From assembly GCF_040802235.1 (NCBI RefSeq), contig NC_133161.1, positions 101,821,001-101,885,000 on the forward strand: a stretch of DNA of 64,000 nucleotides, given 5' to 3'. A program made the translations under genes and the position numbers. The notes under the pieces are model-generated. The model saw only the letters and a list, made by a program, of their open reading frames with translations. It did not search any database and was not told where the DNA came from. Position 1 is the stretch's first letter, and every line of letters starts with the position of its first letter. Below, piece after piece: positions 62,990 to 64,000 of this stretch. This stretch comes from Manis javanica. Lineage: Eukaryota; Chordata; Mammalia; Pholidota; Manidae.

Positions 62990-64000
62990 GCTTTTTATAG
63001 GCCAGACACCCACATTCAATTAGAGAGGGCAAAATAGGGGTAGGCAAAGATAGAATAGCAAATATCAAAAAATAAAGCTTAAAGAGTTAAATGACTACAA
63101 AAAATGGGATTCAAGCAAAAAACACCACATGGGGCAAAGTGACAATTCTTCTGTTGATGAAACTGACCCTCCCCCAAATACATAACACTTAAATCACCTC
63201 AGACAGGGACACTGAAATCTATGTAACTCAAATGCTGTTAGACATAAGATAAGTGAAGATACAGAATATAGAATATTATTTACATCACATGTATTTTCAG
63301 AACATGATGCAAGAGAGGAAGAATACACCCATGGACTGTTCATAAAAACTTACCACCATGTCCTGGGCCACAGAGAAAAGCTGTGTAAACTCCAAAGGGT
63401 GAAAAACAATGCAACCACATTCTCCAATGACAATGCAAAAAAACTAGAAAAACAAACAAAATCTATCCACTTGCTATTTTAGCAGCAGCGTTCTGAAACT
63501 TCTTGGAAAAAAGAGTGAATAAAATGGTGTCACAGACCACAGAGAAACTATAGCAACAATGAAGCCCTACACATGATGGGACACTGGAAGCAATGGGGCC
63601 GAGGAGGGCAGGAAAAATGTACGATCCCATTTATCAGAAAGTGCAGACCAGTTAGCTAATTATTTAACTCAAGAAGTTGTAAAATGGGCAACAAAATAAA
63701 CCAAAGTCAGGAGCACACATGTAATAAAATAGAATGGTGAAAACATAGTAGACTTGGTCAAGAGAATCAGAAGTGGATTCTTTGAAAAGATCAATAGAAC
63801 AGAAAAAATCCTTGGAGATCTGATAATAAAACTGAAGAGAAGAGGGGGAGAGACAGAGGCAGAGAGAGACAGAGGCAGAGAGAGACAGAGAACCACAGAG
63901 AATGAGTATCAGGTGTAAGAATGGGCTTTTACTTCCAACAGACCTTTATTTACAAAAGTAGATGATCCATTAGACTTAAGGCCATACTTTGCTGATCCTT
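62990..64000 (+). mobile_element. Old L1/HAL1-like LINE fragment, open to window end
   Basis: A-rich sense strand. The section 63745-63840 matches the conserved block after the endonuclease (GGATTCTTTGAAAAGATCAA, ATAGAACAGAAAAAATCCTT), and 63000-63460 resembles the stretch before it. No intact frame. A 16-bp tandem repeat (AGACAGAGGCAGAGAG, about three copies) lies at 63850-63892. Confidence 0.55.

Noticed and set aside
1-64000. Search for an undescribed gene system
   Set aside because: No cluster of unexplained open frames, conserved structured RNA or unusual repeat-spacer pattern was found. Recognisable coding sequence is all L1-derived, so I make no such claim.

Overview
This is a stretch of mammalian nuclear DNA made almost entirely of non-coding sequence and transposon remains. 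I find no host protein-coding gene, tRNA, rRNA, CRISPR array or operon that I can support. The evidence for a placental mammal is a set of L1 retrotransposons at different stages of decay, together with old MIR, L2, MER5 and Tigger-type repeats and scattered dinucleotide and tetranucleotide microsatellites. I do not see the abundant lineage SINEs expected in carnivores, ruminants, horses, rodents or primates. From memory the L1 3' UTR type resembles that of pangolins, but I could not check this and give it low weight.

Layout. 1-5017: minus-strand L1 (copy A), cut by the window edge, with a complete 5' UTR and broken ORF1 and ORF2. 5018-14700: mostly unique-looking DNA with MIRs, microsatellites and a probable solo retroviral-type LTR. 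14700-19400: old plus-strand L1/HAL1-like sequence. 20100-26480: old minus-strand L1 pieces, split by a younger 5'-truncated minus-strand L1 (copy C, 21562-24402, with a recognisable target-site duplication) and an old plus-strand L1 fragment. 26480-37660: mostly unassigned, with L1 3' tails, MIR, L2 and MER5 pieces. 37665-53260: a nest of L1s. A decayed minus-strand L1 is interrupted by a Tigger-like DNA transposon, two other old repeats, a plus-strand truncated L1 (42030-42924), and a 7.2 kb block (43197-50359) holding a truncated L1 tail plus the full-length minus-strand L1 copy B. 53740-54440: a second probable solo LTR. 55235-62270: L2, MIR, an L1 tail (copy D) and an internally deleted Tigger-like element. 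62990-64000: old plus-strand L1/HAL1-like sequence.

All recognisable coding potential belongs to L1 ORF1 and ORF2, and every copy carries stops, frameshifts or truncations, so none could move by itself. The most informative structure is the 43197-50359 block, which is bounded by a 20-bp imperfect target-site duplication. This suggests either a 3' transduction of a downstream L1 tail by copy B or a later insertion into copy B's A-tail. I did not find a new gene system.
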